A stretch of 52,854 nt of DNA from Hydnum rufescens UP504. Lineage: Eukaryota; Basidiomycota; Agaricomycetes; Cantharellales; Hydnaceae. This document shows positions 1 through 9,441 of the stretch, piece after piece. The stretch is taken from assembly GCA_014904985.1 (NCBI GenBank), contig MU129215.1:1-52854 (forward strand), in the 5' to 3' direction. Position 1 is the first letter of the stretch. Every line of letters begins with the position of its first letter. The notes under the pieces were generated by a model. It saw only the letters and a list, made by a program, of their open reading frames with translations. It had not been told where the DNA came from and searched no databases. Made by a program: the position numbers and the translations under genes.

Positions 1-350
1 GAAAAGGCGCCCAAGTACGGGCACTACAAGGCTTATATAAATGAATAATAGATACCTGCACATAAAATAATACTAAATAATAAATATTTTTCTAATAAAA
101 GGAGGGATAGTGAGTCATATTTCACCAAGGCACTATATGACAAGAATGCAACGCGGATTGAGGGACTTCTCTGCATCAGAATTGGCCCATATTTTGGTGG
201 TATGTATATGTAGCACACCGCCGATAAAAAAAATAGGACATTCGGGTGATTTTTAAATTTCTCACACCTACATACTTGGCGCTTTTTCGAGACCAGCAAT
301 CTCCGGTGTTGATCTCTTCAGATCTACCAAGGCCACCAAGCATGAGACGG
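1..350. other. Upstream flank of the hairpin array
   Basis: AT-rich flank with no recognisable gene. It contains a possible donor-like GTATGT near 200 and pyrimidine stretches, but no hairpin of the kind found in the following units. The transcription start of the downstream array, if it is transcribed, would be expected here or further left; I cannot place it. Confidence 0.4.
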
Positions 351-494
351 TGCCACATACCCGCCGGGGTGCGGTTGTGTGGCACTATTAGGTGAGTTTT
401 CATCTGGGGTGTACAACGACGCCAAAAGAGCAGCAACAGCTGCTCTTTTGGCATTGCTTGTGTTGTTTTTTTACTAACAAATTCGTTATTCTAG
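351..494 (+). repeat. Hairpin unit 1 (exon hairpin plus intron 392-494)
   Basis: The exon hairpin 351-384 is imperfect: a TGCCACA/TGTGTGGCA outer stem and a CCGC/GCGG inner stem. The intron 392-494 (103 nt) has donor GTGAGT, a 14-bp stem at 421-434/439-452 (GCCAAAAGAGCAGC) with loop AACA, branch TACTAAC at 472-478 and acceptor CTAG at 491-494. Confidence 0.7.
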
Positions 495-633
495 ATCCTT
501 TCTCCTCCGCGAAACCCCAGCTGAATTATCCACAGATGAGGCCCAGGGTGAAATACAGGGGCACACGCAGCCACCCATGACTCCAACCTCGCGTATCCTC
601 AACCCCCACAATGACGAATCAAGTATGGCACTG

Positions 634-779
634 CACACCCGCTTCGGCAGGTGTGTGGCAATCCTGGGTCAGTTTTTTTTTGAATTACAGGGTGTATTAC
701 GACGCCAAAAGAGCAGCACCAGCTGCTCTTTTGGCATCGCTTATGTTATTTTTTTTTACTGATGTATTACTTAGTCTAG
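634..779 (+). repeat. Hairpin unit 2 (intron 668-779)
   Basis: The exon hairpin 634-655 has a TTCG tetraloop and one C/A mismatch. The intron 668-779 (112 nt) has donor GTCAGT, the same 14-bp stem at 704-735 with loop ACCA, a weaker branch TACTGAT at 757-763 and acceptor TCTAG. The donor and branch are the least canonical of the array. Confidence 0.65.
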
Positions 780-902
780 GTCCTTTCTCCCTCCGTGAAA
801 CCAACCCGAAGAACGCACAGACAACATCCACCGTGAAATACGGGAGCGCACAGCCGCCAAGACCCCAACTCGCACCCTATATGACAACGAAACAAGTACA
901 GC

Positions 903-1050
903 GCCACACACCCGCTTCGGCGGGTGTGTGGCAATATTAGGTGAGCTGTTTGATTACAGGGAGTACGACGACGCCAAAAGAGCAGCACCAGCTGCTCTTT
1001 TGGCGTTGCCTTCAAATTTTTTTTGTTTTACTAATGTATGATTATTCTAG
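903..1050 (+). repeat. Hairpin unit 3 (intron 941-1050)
   Basis: The exon hairpin 903-932 is a perfect 13-bp stem closed by C(TTCG)G. The intron 941-1050 (110 nt) has donor GTGAGC and a stem at 971-1006 extended by an AC/GT pairing, with loop ACCA. Its branch is TACTAAT at 1029-1035 and its acceptor is TTCTAG. Confidence 0.7.
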
Positions 1051-1183
1051 GGACCTCCACTACGTGATACCCGACCCGACAAATGCACAGGCCAGGCTCA
1101 GGGCCAAACACGGGAGTGTGCAGCCCCCCAGACCGCCTGACCCTCAAGTACCCGCAACCTACATGACGATGAATCAAATACGG

Positions 1184-1328
1184 TGCCAGATGCCCGCTTC
1201 GGCGGGTGTTTGGCACGATTAGGTGAGTTGTTTCATTACGCGGTGTACCATGATGCCAAAAGAGCAGCACTAGCTGCTCTTTTGGTGTTGTTCATGGTAT
1301 TTTTTTTACTAACATATTATTATTCTAG
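1184..1328 (+). repeat. Hairpin unit 4 (intron 1223-1328)
   Basis: The exon hairpin 1184-1215 has a 14-bp stem with a TTCG loop. Three pairs that are Watson-Crick in unit 3 are G.U wobbles here, which pair in RNA but not in duplex DNA. The intron 1223-1328 (106 nt) has donor GTGAGT, an inner 13-bp stem with loop ACTA, and a unit-specific outer stem ACCATGA/TCATGGT (1247-1253 and 1292-1298). Branch TACTAAC is at 1307-1313. Confidence 0.7.
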
Positions 1329-1437
1329 GTTCTTTCTCCCTCCACCAAACCCGACAAGGCCAAAATACGGGTGCGCGCGCAGCCACTCAAGACCCCAACC
1401 TCCAACTTCCCACAATCTATATGAATCAAACACGGTG

Positions 1438-1579
1438 CCACACACCCGCCGAAGCGGGTGTGTGGTAGTATCAGGTACGTCTAATCCCACCAGTGCCAAA
1501 AGAGCAGCTTGTGCTGCTCTTTTGGCACCACTCTGTTTTCCTTTTTCTTTTACTAATGTATTATCCTCTCTTGTTCTAG
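1438..1579 (+). repeat. Hairpin unit 5 (intron 1475-1579)
   Basis: The exon hairpin 1438-1465 is a perfect 12-bp stem, but its loop is CGAA, the reverse complement of TTCG, as if the hairpin had flipped. The intron 1475-1579 (105 nt) has donor GTACGT, a perfect 16-bp stem at 1493-1528 with a GTG/CAC extension and loop TTGT, branch TACTAAT at 1551-1557 and acceptor TTCTAG. Confidence 0.7.
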
Positions 1580-1709
1580 GTCCCTTCCCTTCCCCACGCA
1601 AAAGCCTGCCTGATGGGGACATGACCAACCCCCAGCACGACATTTGATGCGCAGCCCAAGCCCTGAGTGCCCGGCCCCCAAATACGACGATCAACCAAAC
1701 CTCGTACCA

Positions 1710-1850
1710 CACACCCGCTTCGGTGGGTGTGATAACATCAGGTAGGTCTAATCCACCGGTGCAAAAGAGCAGCAGAAGCTGCTCTTTTGGTGCTGTCTCG
1801 TGTTTTTATTTTATATTTTATTTATACTAATGTATTATTCTTTATTCCAG
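1710..1850 (+). repeat. Hairpin unit 6 (intron 1742-1850)
   Basis: The exon hairpin 1710-1731 is a 9-bp stem with one G.U pair and a TTCG loop. The intron 1742-1850 (109 nt) has donor GTAGGT, a 12-bp stem at 1762-1789 with loop AGAA, branch TACTAAT at 1825-1831 and acceptor TTCCAG. Confidence 0.7.
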
Positions 1851-2005
1851 GTCTCCCCTCACTGTGCGAAACCACCTGACAAACGAGTCCAAGCCGAAAT
1901 GACGACATACCCAGCCACCCAGAACCCTGTCTGAGAGCCAAGACCTGACCCGAGGGCCCAGTCCCAAACGCCCACAACCGACACGATGATGGATAAAACA
2001 TGGCA

Positions 2006-2137
2006 CCACACACCCACTGCGGCGGGTGTGTGGCCTTATAAAAGTATTTCTTAATAGCTACAAACGCACAAAAAGAGCAGCAGTCACTGCTCTTTTTGCG
2101 CGAGATTTAATTTTAACTAACATATTTTCTATTCCAG
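2006..2137 (+). repeat. Hairpin unit 7 (intron 2044-2137)
   Basis: The exon hairpin 2006-2033 has a TGCG loop (UNCG class) and one A/C mismatch. The intron 2044-2137 (94 nt) has donor GTATTT and stem CAAAAAGAGCAG/CTGCTCTTTTTG at 2069-2098. A C-G pair of the other units is an A-T pair here, a paired change. The branch-like AACTAAC is at 2115-2121 and the acceptor is TTCCAG. Confidence 0.65.
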
Positions 2138-2249
2138 CCAACACATGAAGCCATACTGCCACGAGCCCAAATCTGCCAATCCGCCAGGATCTCCTGCGCG
2201 CGAGTATGCACAACCACGCAAATGAACGAAGTCACAGAGGAAAAGGAGA

Positions 2250-2382
2250 GCCACACCCGCTGCGGTGGGTGTGGCAATTTTTAAGGTAATTATAACACCT
2301 GGCCATGCAAAAGGAGCAGCACAGGCTGCTCCTTTTGCATGGCCTTTCTCTTCTTTTACTAACATATTATTTATCAATCTAG
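2250..2382 (+). repeat. Hairpin unit 8 (intron 2286-2382)
   Basis: The exon hairpin 2250-2275 has a TGCG loop (UNCG class) and one G.U pair. The intron 2286-2382 (97 nt) has donor GTAATT and a perfect 20-bp stem at 2301-2344 with loop ACAG. The stem core has gained one G on the 5' arm and the matching C on the 3' arm relative to other units. Branch TACTAAC is at 2357-2363 and the acceptor is TCTAG. Confidence 0.7.
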
Positions 2383-2640
2383 GACCTTATCCAGCCCACC
2401 ACCGCACCAAGCCCAAGCAAAACCCACTGACAAAGACACAACACGAAAACCCACGACCCGACTGACCGAACACCCGCAAGAATGAGGATGTGGCCACCAG
2501 ATGAAATGTGCAGGTGAACGGGGCGTGCGGCCACCATGTTGTGTGGCTCCACCAGGTGGGGACATGTAACCCCATGGTGGCGGGGGATAATATGTGTATA
2601 GTAATAAATAAATAAATAAATAATCATACATAATTATGTG
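2383..2640 (+). other. Terminal exon of the array with A-rich 3' end
   Basis: After the last acceptor the sequence continues in the same CA-rich style. It has one more foldback (CCACCATG at 2531-2538 with CATGGTGG at 2573-2580) but no donor site afterwards. Around 2605-2630 there is a run of overlapping AATAAA-like motifs. These could serve as a polyadenylation signal for a plus-strand transcript; that role is inferred. Confidence 0.4.
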
Positions 2641-2649
2641 ATCCAGCAC

Positions 2650-2821
2650 AGCTGTTGACTGGAAGTTGGCCCAATAAGGCCCCAATGGGCCCTAATCAGC
2701 ACCCAAGCCGCAACCAAAGTGGTGGACTGGGACCCCAATAGTGTCTGGTACCTACTTAGGTACCAAATCATGCCCCAGAATAGATACCTAACAAGGGGGT
2801 CACATATGGCTGTCCAAGGTG
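2650..2821 (+). repeat. Terminal module, copy A
   Basis: A block rich in GGCCC/GGGCC and GGTACC palindromes that ends in GTCCAAGGTG at 2821. A similar arrangement (GGGCCC-rich part, a GGTACC inverted pair, ACCTAA, then GTCCAAGGTG) recurs at 40202-40402 (plus) and 44465-44665 (minus). In all three places it lies 3' of a transcription-oriented unit. I read it as the 3' end of a mobile-element family. Copy A is the most diverged and its membership is less certain than that of the other two. Confidence 0.45.
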
Positions 2822-2918
2822 TGGAGAGGACAGTTATGCTCCTGCCATGCTGCTGCAACCTGGCTATATGAGTCTTCTGGGAAATGCAATGTCTGCTTCC
2901 TGGCCACAGTAGGAGAAG

Positions 2919-5900
2919 TTGAAGGAAATTGCGGCCGACTGCTGGAAGCACCTATTGCCGACCCTTGTCTGGCCATTCATGCGTTGGTGCCAGGAGACTT
3001 CCTATGGCTGGCATGAGGGGCCTGGCCCTGTGCCCATAAATTGCGAATGCGGGAAGAATTCCTACTGTGTTGAAGTGACGGCAGTGTACATGGACTGTGA
3101 GTGCAGTAGAATGCCATACTACCTTCTTAGTGTTTACTCATAATTTACTACCAGGGCTTGAGAACCACTTATTGAGTTATTGCGAATGCCGCCCTCTGGC
3201 TTTAACTTTATTGGGCATTGGTTTATTTCCTGCCTTGCTGATCTGCCCTTCAATTGCCTTGTCCCTGGGCCACCTTTTGTTTGTCAGTAAACTCTTCATT
3301 CATATATCCCCCAACATTACTGCCTGGTGCAGCACGATCCATTCCAACCTGGTTGAAAGGGGATTTTTGCCATCTGCTATGGTGGGCAAATTAATGTCCC
3401 TACTCATTACCTGGGGGAAAATACTGAAGAAAGGGCTCCAGGACGGTTTCCATAAATCATTCTCTGTGGCTTTGCAACAATTTCAACTGGTGCAACAGCA
3501 TGCAAACGAATTAACCTGGAACATCATCTGTGCTTCCCACAAGGAAGGGAGCCAGCCCTCTGTACTGTATAGCCTGGAACTGGTGAACAGCCTGTGTGAA
3601 GATCCCATAGCCACCAGTTATTTCTCAAAGGAGGAAGACCATCTGTCTCTTAGGGAGGATATGGCCCAAGTGCCCATCTCCATTCGCAATGTCCCTTGTG
3701 TTTCCCTTGGGTGGAGGATTGCTTACAGCTTCTGCAAGAAGGAAAGGAACTGTATGCTTTTTCTACCCCCAGTTTGAGTGCCACTCTGACAGTGTGGTAC
3801 CCATTCGCTAGGTTCCACTCTGTGCTGTGTCTAGATGCATATTTTGAACAGCAGCAATGTAAAGGTGCTGATTGCAAGATATTCCCCTGGACCTACTGTG
3901 GACCTGTTTCCTATCTCCCACTGCTATCTCCCACTGAAGTCGAGAAGGCAAGACTTTATGTGGAGTCCCTGTGTCCCAGTAAGGGGAAGAAGCTTCCCTC
4001 GGAATTGAATGAATTGAATGAAGAGGATAGGGTGGAGCCTGGTCTGTACCTCCCAAACTCTGTGGTCAATGGGTGTGAGACATCCTTTAAAGCCACAAAC
4101 AAGAACCATGAAAAAGCTTCAACTATGGCCTTTGCCTCTACAGGCCTCATGGCAGCGATCTGCTGTCATGATAGGGTGCTATGGATGGTCAACATGACCA
4201 CTGTGGGAGAGAAACAGTACTATGCTGTGGCTCTATTAAGTTCTCTTTTTGAGGAACTGCCTTCTTGGTGGAGGTTGGGGGTCCTCTATGACATAGCCTG
4301 TGTTTTGCATAGAAGCATGAGCAAGGTGACTTTCTGTGTTCTGTTACCCAGAGAGGATGTATTCTGATTCTTCTTGTTTGTGGCCTCAGTGGAAGATACT
4401 ACCTTCACTTCTCCCCAGGATTGATTGGGGCATTTCGGTTTTTCATGCATTTGGGCACCAGTGGCCTTGTCAATGCATGTACCATCCTCAAAAATGCAAA
4501 GGGTTTGGCTTCTCAGATGGTGAGGGATGTGAAAGGTGTTGGGGTGCATTAAAAAAGCTGGCTCCTGTGTTGCAAGTCTCTGGGGTATGCCTTTGATCTT
4601 TGAAAGCACTTTCAAGGAGACTCAATGACCCAATTTCTAGCACCATCAAAGATTATTTGTTCTGAGCACTCAAGTGATACATTGGGATGAGGCCACTGCC
4701 CAATCACAGGCTACTTGGCTAATGAAGCATTATGTCTGCACCATGGTCAGACTGGAGGCTGCTAGGGAAAGAATTGGGGAGTGTGGACTGTCTATTCCAA
4801 CTCTTCAAGCTGGGTGGAGGGATCAATTGGAGACCCAGTCCAAACCACTTCCAGGTGTGTGGATGCTCATTCCCTTCCACCCTTCCATCAGGCAAACCCT
4901 GACTTTTCTGCTTAGTGGTGGCCAAAAATTTGGCAGGTTCCTTTGTGAACAAGATTGTCTCTATGCTTGCTACCCATGCAGATGAAGAGGCTGGTCATAA
5001 GAATCTACTCAAGGAGATATCAAAGCTAGGGGAAGACAGAACAAGTGCTGATGTCAAATTTGACCTCACTCTACAAGCACAAAACTGGCAGGATTACCTG
5101 AACAGGTTGGCCACAAGAATCCAAAGGGCATGTCAACAGTTGGTACAGAAGGACCAACCCACATATAGTGCTTTGGAAAAGGCCAGAAAAGACAAGTTCC
5201 TGGGGCTGCAACTGTGAGCCTGTGCAGTAAAGCACAGATTAAGAACAAGGATCTGAGAGCATTGTTTTGAGTCAGAGTGCTTGGAATGGTCTTATTTTCA
5301 GTCCACTCTAGGTAAAAGTTATCCCTATGGCTGGCCCAGAGAAGGTATTCCAAAATCTCACCCACTGTTTATTCAGATCATAAAGCCCATGCACAGACTG
5401 CAGAGGCATTGAAAAGACAATTGCCAGGAATAAAAGCCTTGGCCAGGTGCTATAATGGCTTTTGTGCTCAGCTTTCTGATATGAAAGCCCAGTCCCCCAT
5501 TCACAAAAATGCTGTGATCCCCAAACCTGTGGACATCAATGACCTATTTGACATTGGGGTAGATGATGCCATTTGGGACGATGCTGGCCTGGATGGGGAT
5601 GTGGAAGAGACCCCCCCAGCATGGTTAGCAGACGAAAAGACCAGGGAAGGAATTAAGGCCATGCTGATGTATGACTGGGGAAAAGAGGAGATTGGCCAGC
5701 TAAACATTGAAATGCAAGCCCTCTTTGCCTCCCTTACAGAGCAGTACCTGGCTATTGAGAAGGCTGTGGCTAAATGCACTGGTGAGAGTTTCATAGTGAT
5801 TGCCAGGCTGACTGTCTTGAGTGCTGACACTGGCACATACACCTTTAGATACTGTCCTCTTATTTGAAATGAGGCGTAAAGGCAAGGCTCTCCAGTCAAC

Positions 5901-6207
5901 CACATCCACTGCCTGGCAACTGTTGAGCTCTGTGCCTATCCATCCTGGCTTGCAGCAGCCCTCATTTGTGGAAGTGGGCAGAGTGACAGAACAAACTATT
6001 CCTCTGGAAGCTGAATATCCAACACTGATGGAGAGTGAGAATACCACTGTTGATCTGGAAGAATTGGACCAAGACAGATGGCACACAGGTCAGGATGTAG
6101 AGGATGAGGAAGAACTTGAGGATGTGGTGATGCAGGAACTGGAATGGGGTGATACATACAACAGGGTGGATTTAGGAGATTCTGAGGATTGGATTGATTC
6201 CATTTAA
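2919..6207 (+). pseudogene. KDZ (Kyakuja-Dileera-Zisupton) family transposase, decayed
   Basis: KDZ proteins are the transposases of a class of fungal DNA transposons. Recognisable blocks in order: a Cys-rich part with CECRPLALTLLGIG near 3180; VLCLDAYFEQ near 3820; NGCETSFKATNKNHEKAST near 4065; HDRVLWMVNMTTVGEKQYY near 4170; GISVFHAFGHQWPCQ near 4430; and GFGFSDGEGCERCW near 4505. The C-terminal part has DINDLFDIGVDDAIWDDAGL near 5535 and an acidic tail. Three introns restore the frame: 4326-4389, 4855-4915 and 5782-5848. Damage: a frame break in the C-run 3693-3695, and TGA stops near 5216 and 5252 at positions where I would expect CGA Arg. The N-terminal start is unclear. The family call is secure; activity is unlikely as assembled. 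Its 3' side carries the 21-nt array. Confidence 0.85.
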
Positions 6208-6289
6208 GCAATACCAATTATTTCCATGGGTAGCACAAAGTCTTGGGTGGGAAGAGTATTATGGTGAGAGTACGTCTTGTATACAAGGA

Positions 6290-7445
6290 TTTCATAGCAA
6301 TGGCAGATGATATATATGTCATAGTGACTTCTATTTCATAGTAGGTGATATACATTCCATAGCAGGTGATACATGTTTCATAGTGTAGTAGGTGATATGA
6401 ATTCTACAGCAGGTGATATGGAGTCCATAGTAGGTGCTATGGATTATAAGGTGATATGTAATCTCATAGTAGGTGATCTGCATTCTGTAGCAGGTGATCA
6501 GCATTCTATAGCAGGTGATATGGATGTCATATCAGGTGATCTGCATGCTTAGCAGGTGATATGGATGTCATAGCAGGTGATCTGGATGTCATAGCAGGTG
6601 ATCTGCATGGTATAGCAGGTGATCTGCATGGTATAGCAGGTGATCTGCATGGTATAGCAGGTGATCTGCATGGTATAGCAGGTGATCTGCATGGTATAGC
6701 AGGTGATCTGCATGGTATAGCAGGTGATATGGATGTCATAGCAGGTGATATAGATTCTATAGCAGGTGATATGGATGTCATAGCAGGTGATATAGATTCT
6801 ATAGCAGGTGATATGGATGTCATAGCAGGTGATATAGATTCTATAGCAGGTGATATGGATGTCATAGCAGGTGATATAGATTCTATAGCAGGTGATATGG
6901 ATGTCATAGCAGGTGATATAGATTCTATAGCAGGTGATATGGATGTCATAGCAGGTGATATAGATTCTATAGCAGGTGATATGGATGTCATAGCAGGTGA
7001 TATAGATTCTATAGCAGGTGATATGGATGTCATAGCAGGTGATATAGATTCTATAGCAGGTGATATGGATGTCATAGCAGGTGATATAGATTCTATAGCA
7101 GGTGATATGTATGTCCTAGTAGGTGATATGCCTGATATAGCAGGTGATATGCATTCTATAGCAGCTGATAGGTGGTTCATAGCAAGTGATATGGTTATAG
7201 CAGGTGATGTGTATTTTATAGTAGGTGATATGTACTTCATAGCAAGTGATATATGTTTCATAGTAGGTGATATGCATGCAATATCAGGTGATATGTGCCC
7301 ATAGTGGGTGATCTGTTGATCCATAGTACATGCTATGCTTCCCATAGTAGGTGATATGCACAGCATAGCAGGTGATATGCACATCATAGCAGGTGCTCAT
7401 GGTCATCATATTAGATACTATTGTGGTCCCATAGCAGGTGGTGAA
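6290..7445 (+). repeat. Tandem array, 21-nt period (AGCAGGTGAT core)
   Basis: Dozens of 21-nt units share AGCAGGTGAT followed by a variable TG-AT-rich half. Edges (6290-6560 and 7100-7445) are degenerate. The centre is nearly homogeneous: about six units of one type (6600-6720), then about nine copies of a 42-nt dimer alternating ATGGATGTC and ATAGATTCT forms. Because 21 is a multiple of three, long open frames exist on both strands (plus 6561-7304, minus 6527-7387). I regard these as by-products. The array sits directly 3' of the KDZ gene and ends at the cap below, so it is probably the subterminal part of that transposon. Confidence 0.9.
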
Positions 7446-7470
7446 ATGTCCATCCTGTAAGCACTCAGCA

Positions 7471-7546
7471 GTAGTAGGTGATAACCTGCTATTCTACTAC
7501 CCTTCAAGGGGGGGGGTTTCATACATTAAAATGGGGCCTTGAAGGG
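7471..7546 (+). repeat. Array cap with hairpin, copy 1
   Basis: Begins GTAGTAGGTGATAACCTG and ends with a 10-bp stem, CCCTTCAAGG (7500-7509) against CCTTGAAGGG (7537-7546), enclosing a G-run and TTTCATACATTAAAATGGGG. An almost identical block lies at 15709-15783 after an independent array. Similarity between the two loci stops right after the stem, which suggests the stem marks an element end. Confidence 0.8.
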
Positions 7547-8164
7547 TATTTGTAGTTGCTCTGTTATGGCAGGGGCCCTTATGTCAAAATGTTTGCTTTA
7601 GACATTACTGTGCACACATCCACAAGAGTACCACAAGTGTTGAATTAGACACCATTAGACACCATCTAATGATCTCCCCCTGAGCAGATGCCTTTGTTCT
7701 AATTTAGACACTAGTAGACATGCATCCACAATAGCACCATTATTATTGGATTATTATTGGATCTAGGCTAGATAAGATCTTTTGGAGGAATAAGATCAAG
7801 GATTTAACACGCTAAGCTATGCTTAGCTTAGCTTAGCTTGCCTTGCAGATAAATCCTTGATCTCGCTCAATGCTCTACTTCCTTAGTGTGGGTGGAGAAT
7901 GCCGAAGAAGGTCTGAGTTATGTAAGCACCAGAACGTCAAGCCTCAGTAACGTTCAGCACTTCGTTCTCAGTAATGATAGACTTTCTTCGGAACTCGGAG
8001 CACGAGAGAATCTAAGGAGCATGGCTATGCAACCCATTAGCAGCTGAAGGCCGCCATAGCCATGGTGTGAGGGTTTCTCTTGCACCCGGGCTATCTCCCC
8101 CTAATGTGGCTGGAGGCTGCGCTCAAGAGTCAGAGTATTAACTTTGCAAGTTACAATAGAACAG
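7547..8164. other. Non-coding stretch between the array cap and the recombinase relic
   Basis: No gene seen. Contains repeated TTAGACAC-like words (7650-7720), similar to TGTCTAA words near 16690-16950 downstream of the second array, and a GCTTA run at about 7815-7845. The part nearest 8165 may be the terminal sequence of the retroelement to the right; I could not define its ends. Confidence 0.35.
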
Positions 8165-9441
8165 AGGAGGCACTTCTTTGGACACGTGCCATTTCTAAAT
8201 GAAGAAGCTCTGGTGTGGAGTGAATATACCTGGACCAAGTGTCCGATGCCCATCGGCCTTGAACTTTAACCCATTCGTGAGATACACCTCATTTCAGCAG
8301 TTCTGTAGTGCCCCCAATGCGGAAACTGTGACCGCTACAGTTGCCTAGGTTTTCGAGTTTCCATACATATTTACAGCGATTCATGAATGCGGTCTTGGTC
8401 ATAGCGGTCCAGCCAGATGGGGATGAGGGAGTGGAATAAGCGAATAATTTAGCAGACTCGGGCAGTTCTGAGGAAAATTTGAGATGCCAGCGAAGAGCTT
8501 TGATTGGGCAAGAGTCTGACAGATCATCCCAACTGGATAAAAGGAGATCGGCACCAATTGAGCGGGTGGTTTTGGTCCATGGAATGTGAAGGCTGGCAGT
8601 CAAAGATCTGTCGGGTTATCTTTGAATTGGAGGTTGCAGGCACGGCTCACGCGGTGGTCTGGCTCTTTGTCTGAGAGCGAAGGGACAACGAGTTCTCCGA
8701 GGCGGTTGACACCCCAGAATGCGCAGCAGGCTACGGCGAAAGTAGAGATGTCAAAAGGGTTGGAACGGAGATTTAGGTGTTTACAAAGGGCTTTGAGGTG
8801 GTTGGTAGTTATGGGAGGGCAGGCGGCATGGGTTTTAGAGGCAGGGCTTTGGAGGCGATAGCTTTTCTGAAGTCGACGGCAAGTTTATCATCTCCGTGCC
8901 AGGGAACATCCTGCACGACGTGCCAGGCAGCAAGTCTGCTCATAGTGGTTTTTGCTTTGGAGGCGCCTTCTTGTCCGACCTTTTTGGCCAGGTACACACG
9001 TAAGTCGATCTTGGAGATAGGGAGGCGAGAAGTCTCAGGAATTTTCATTAGATCACACCAGGAAATCCAGTCAGCGAGAGCGGAACCATAGCCTCCTAGG
9101 GTCCCGTGGGACCAAAGAGAATGAAGTGCGATATCATAATCAGTGAGTGCGTCTCCAGAGTATTGGGCTGCAAGGGCCTTGCAACAAGCTAGTGATTGTT
9201 CTGAAACCCAGTAAAAAATTCTTTCATGTGCTTCTACATGGGGTGTGTTAGGGTGCGGGGTTACTTTTGGTCCATTTCTTCTAGGAGCACATCCTTTTGG
9301 CAGCCCAGCAAGGCATGGGAAGAGGCAGTGAAGGTCGGGGTTGGCCGACAACAGTGAATCTTCTTGCTGAACAGCGGCACTAGCACGAGCTAGCGCGGAA
9401 TCATTGGTGAACCACTCAAACATCAGAAAGGTAACAGGCAA
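8165..9441 (-). pseudogene. Tyrosine recombinase of a DIRS-order retroelement, decayed
   Basis: Reading leftwards from about 9441, an N-terminal core-binding region is followed by a catalytic domain. That domain shows WTKTTRSIGADL, then GHSFRIGGTTELL (the H-x-x-R pair), VQGRW, and RYIHS with the presumed nucleophile Tyr at 8226-8228. Such recombinases integrate circular DNA copies of DIRS/Ngaro-type elements. Damage: a frame break in the G-run 8613-8615, and a TGA (about 8289) inside LLK-stop-GVS, where Arg (CGA) is expected. It overlaps the end of the RT/RNase H frame, a common DIRS arrangement. Confidence 0.8.

Larger units (their letters stand above)
351..2640 (+). ncRNA. Candidate spliced non-coding transcript made of eight exon/intron hairpin units
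   Basis: Eight tandem units lie about 245-300 nt apart. In each, a roughly 150-190 nt exon ends in a CACACCC/GGGTGTG hairpin. A 5' splice site follows within about 5-15 nt (GTGAGT, GTGAGC, GTCAGT, GTACGT, GTAGGT, GTATTT or GTAATT). Next come an intron hairpin based on AAAAGAGCAGC/GCTGCTCTTTT, a T-rich tract, a branch site (TACTAAC, TACTAAT or close variant) and a TTCTAG-like acceptor. The introns are 94-112 nt. Internal exons of 173, 161, 172, 146, 162, 193 and 148 nt share no common phase, and no frame crosses them, so protein coding is unlikely. Exon bodies have diverged strongly while both hairpins persist. Seen: hairpins and splice signals. Inferred: transcription, splicing and direction. 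Alternatives are a satellite with fortuitous splice signals, or a multicopy 'introner' family. Confidence 0.55.

Noticed and set aside
421..2344. Hairpins followed by T-runs read as bacterial-type intrinsic terminators
   Set aside because: Every hairpin lies between a GT donor and a branch site plus AG acceptor at constant spacing, and the rest of the window is plainly fungal; the T-tract fits a polypyrimidine stretch.
33..2685. Small open frames in both orientations across the hairpin array as protein genes
   Set aside because: They cross predicted introns and hairpins, are not conserved between units, and exon lengths share no phase.
6290..7445. Regular repeats resembling a CRISPR array
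   Set aside because: Units are directly abutting 21-mers with gradual drift and no unique spacers; the context is eukaryotic with a KDZ transposase and no cas genes.
7500..7546. Helitron 3' end (hairpin near a terminus)
   Set aside because: No CTRR after the hairpin and no Rep/helicase gene; the cap follows a KDZ gene and a subterminal array instead.
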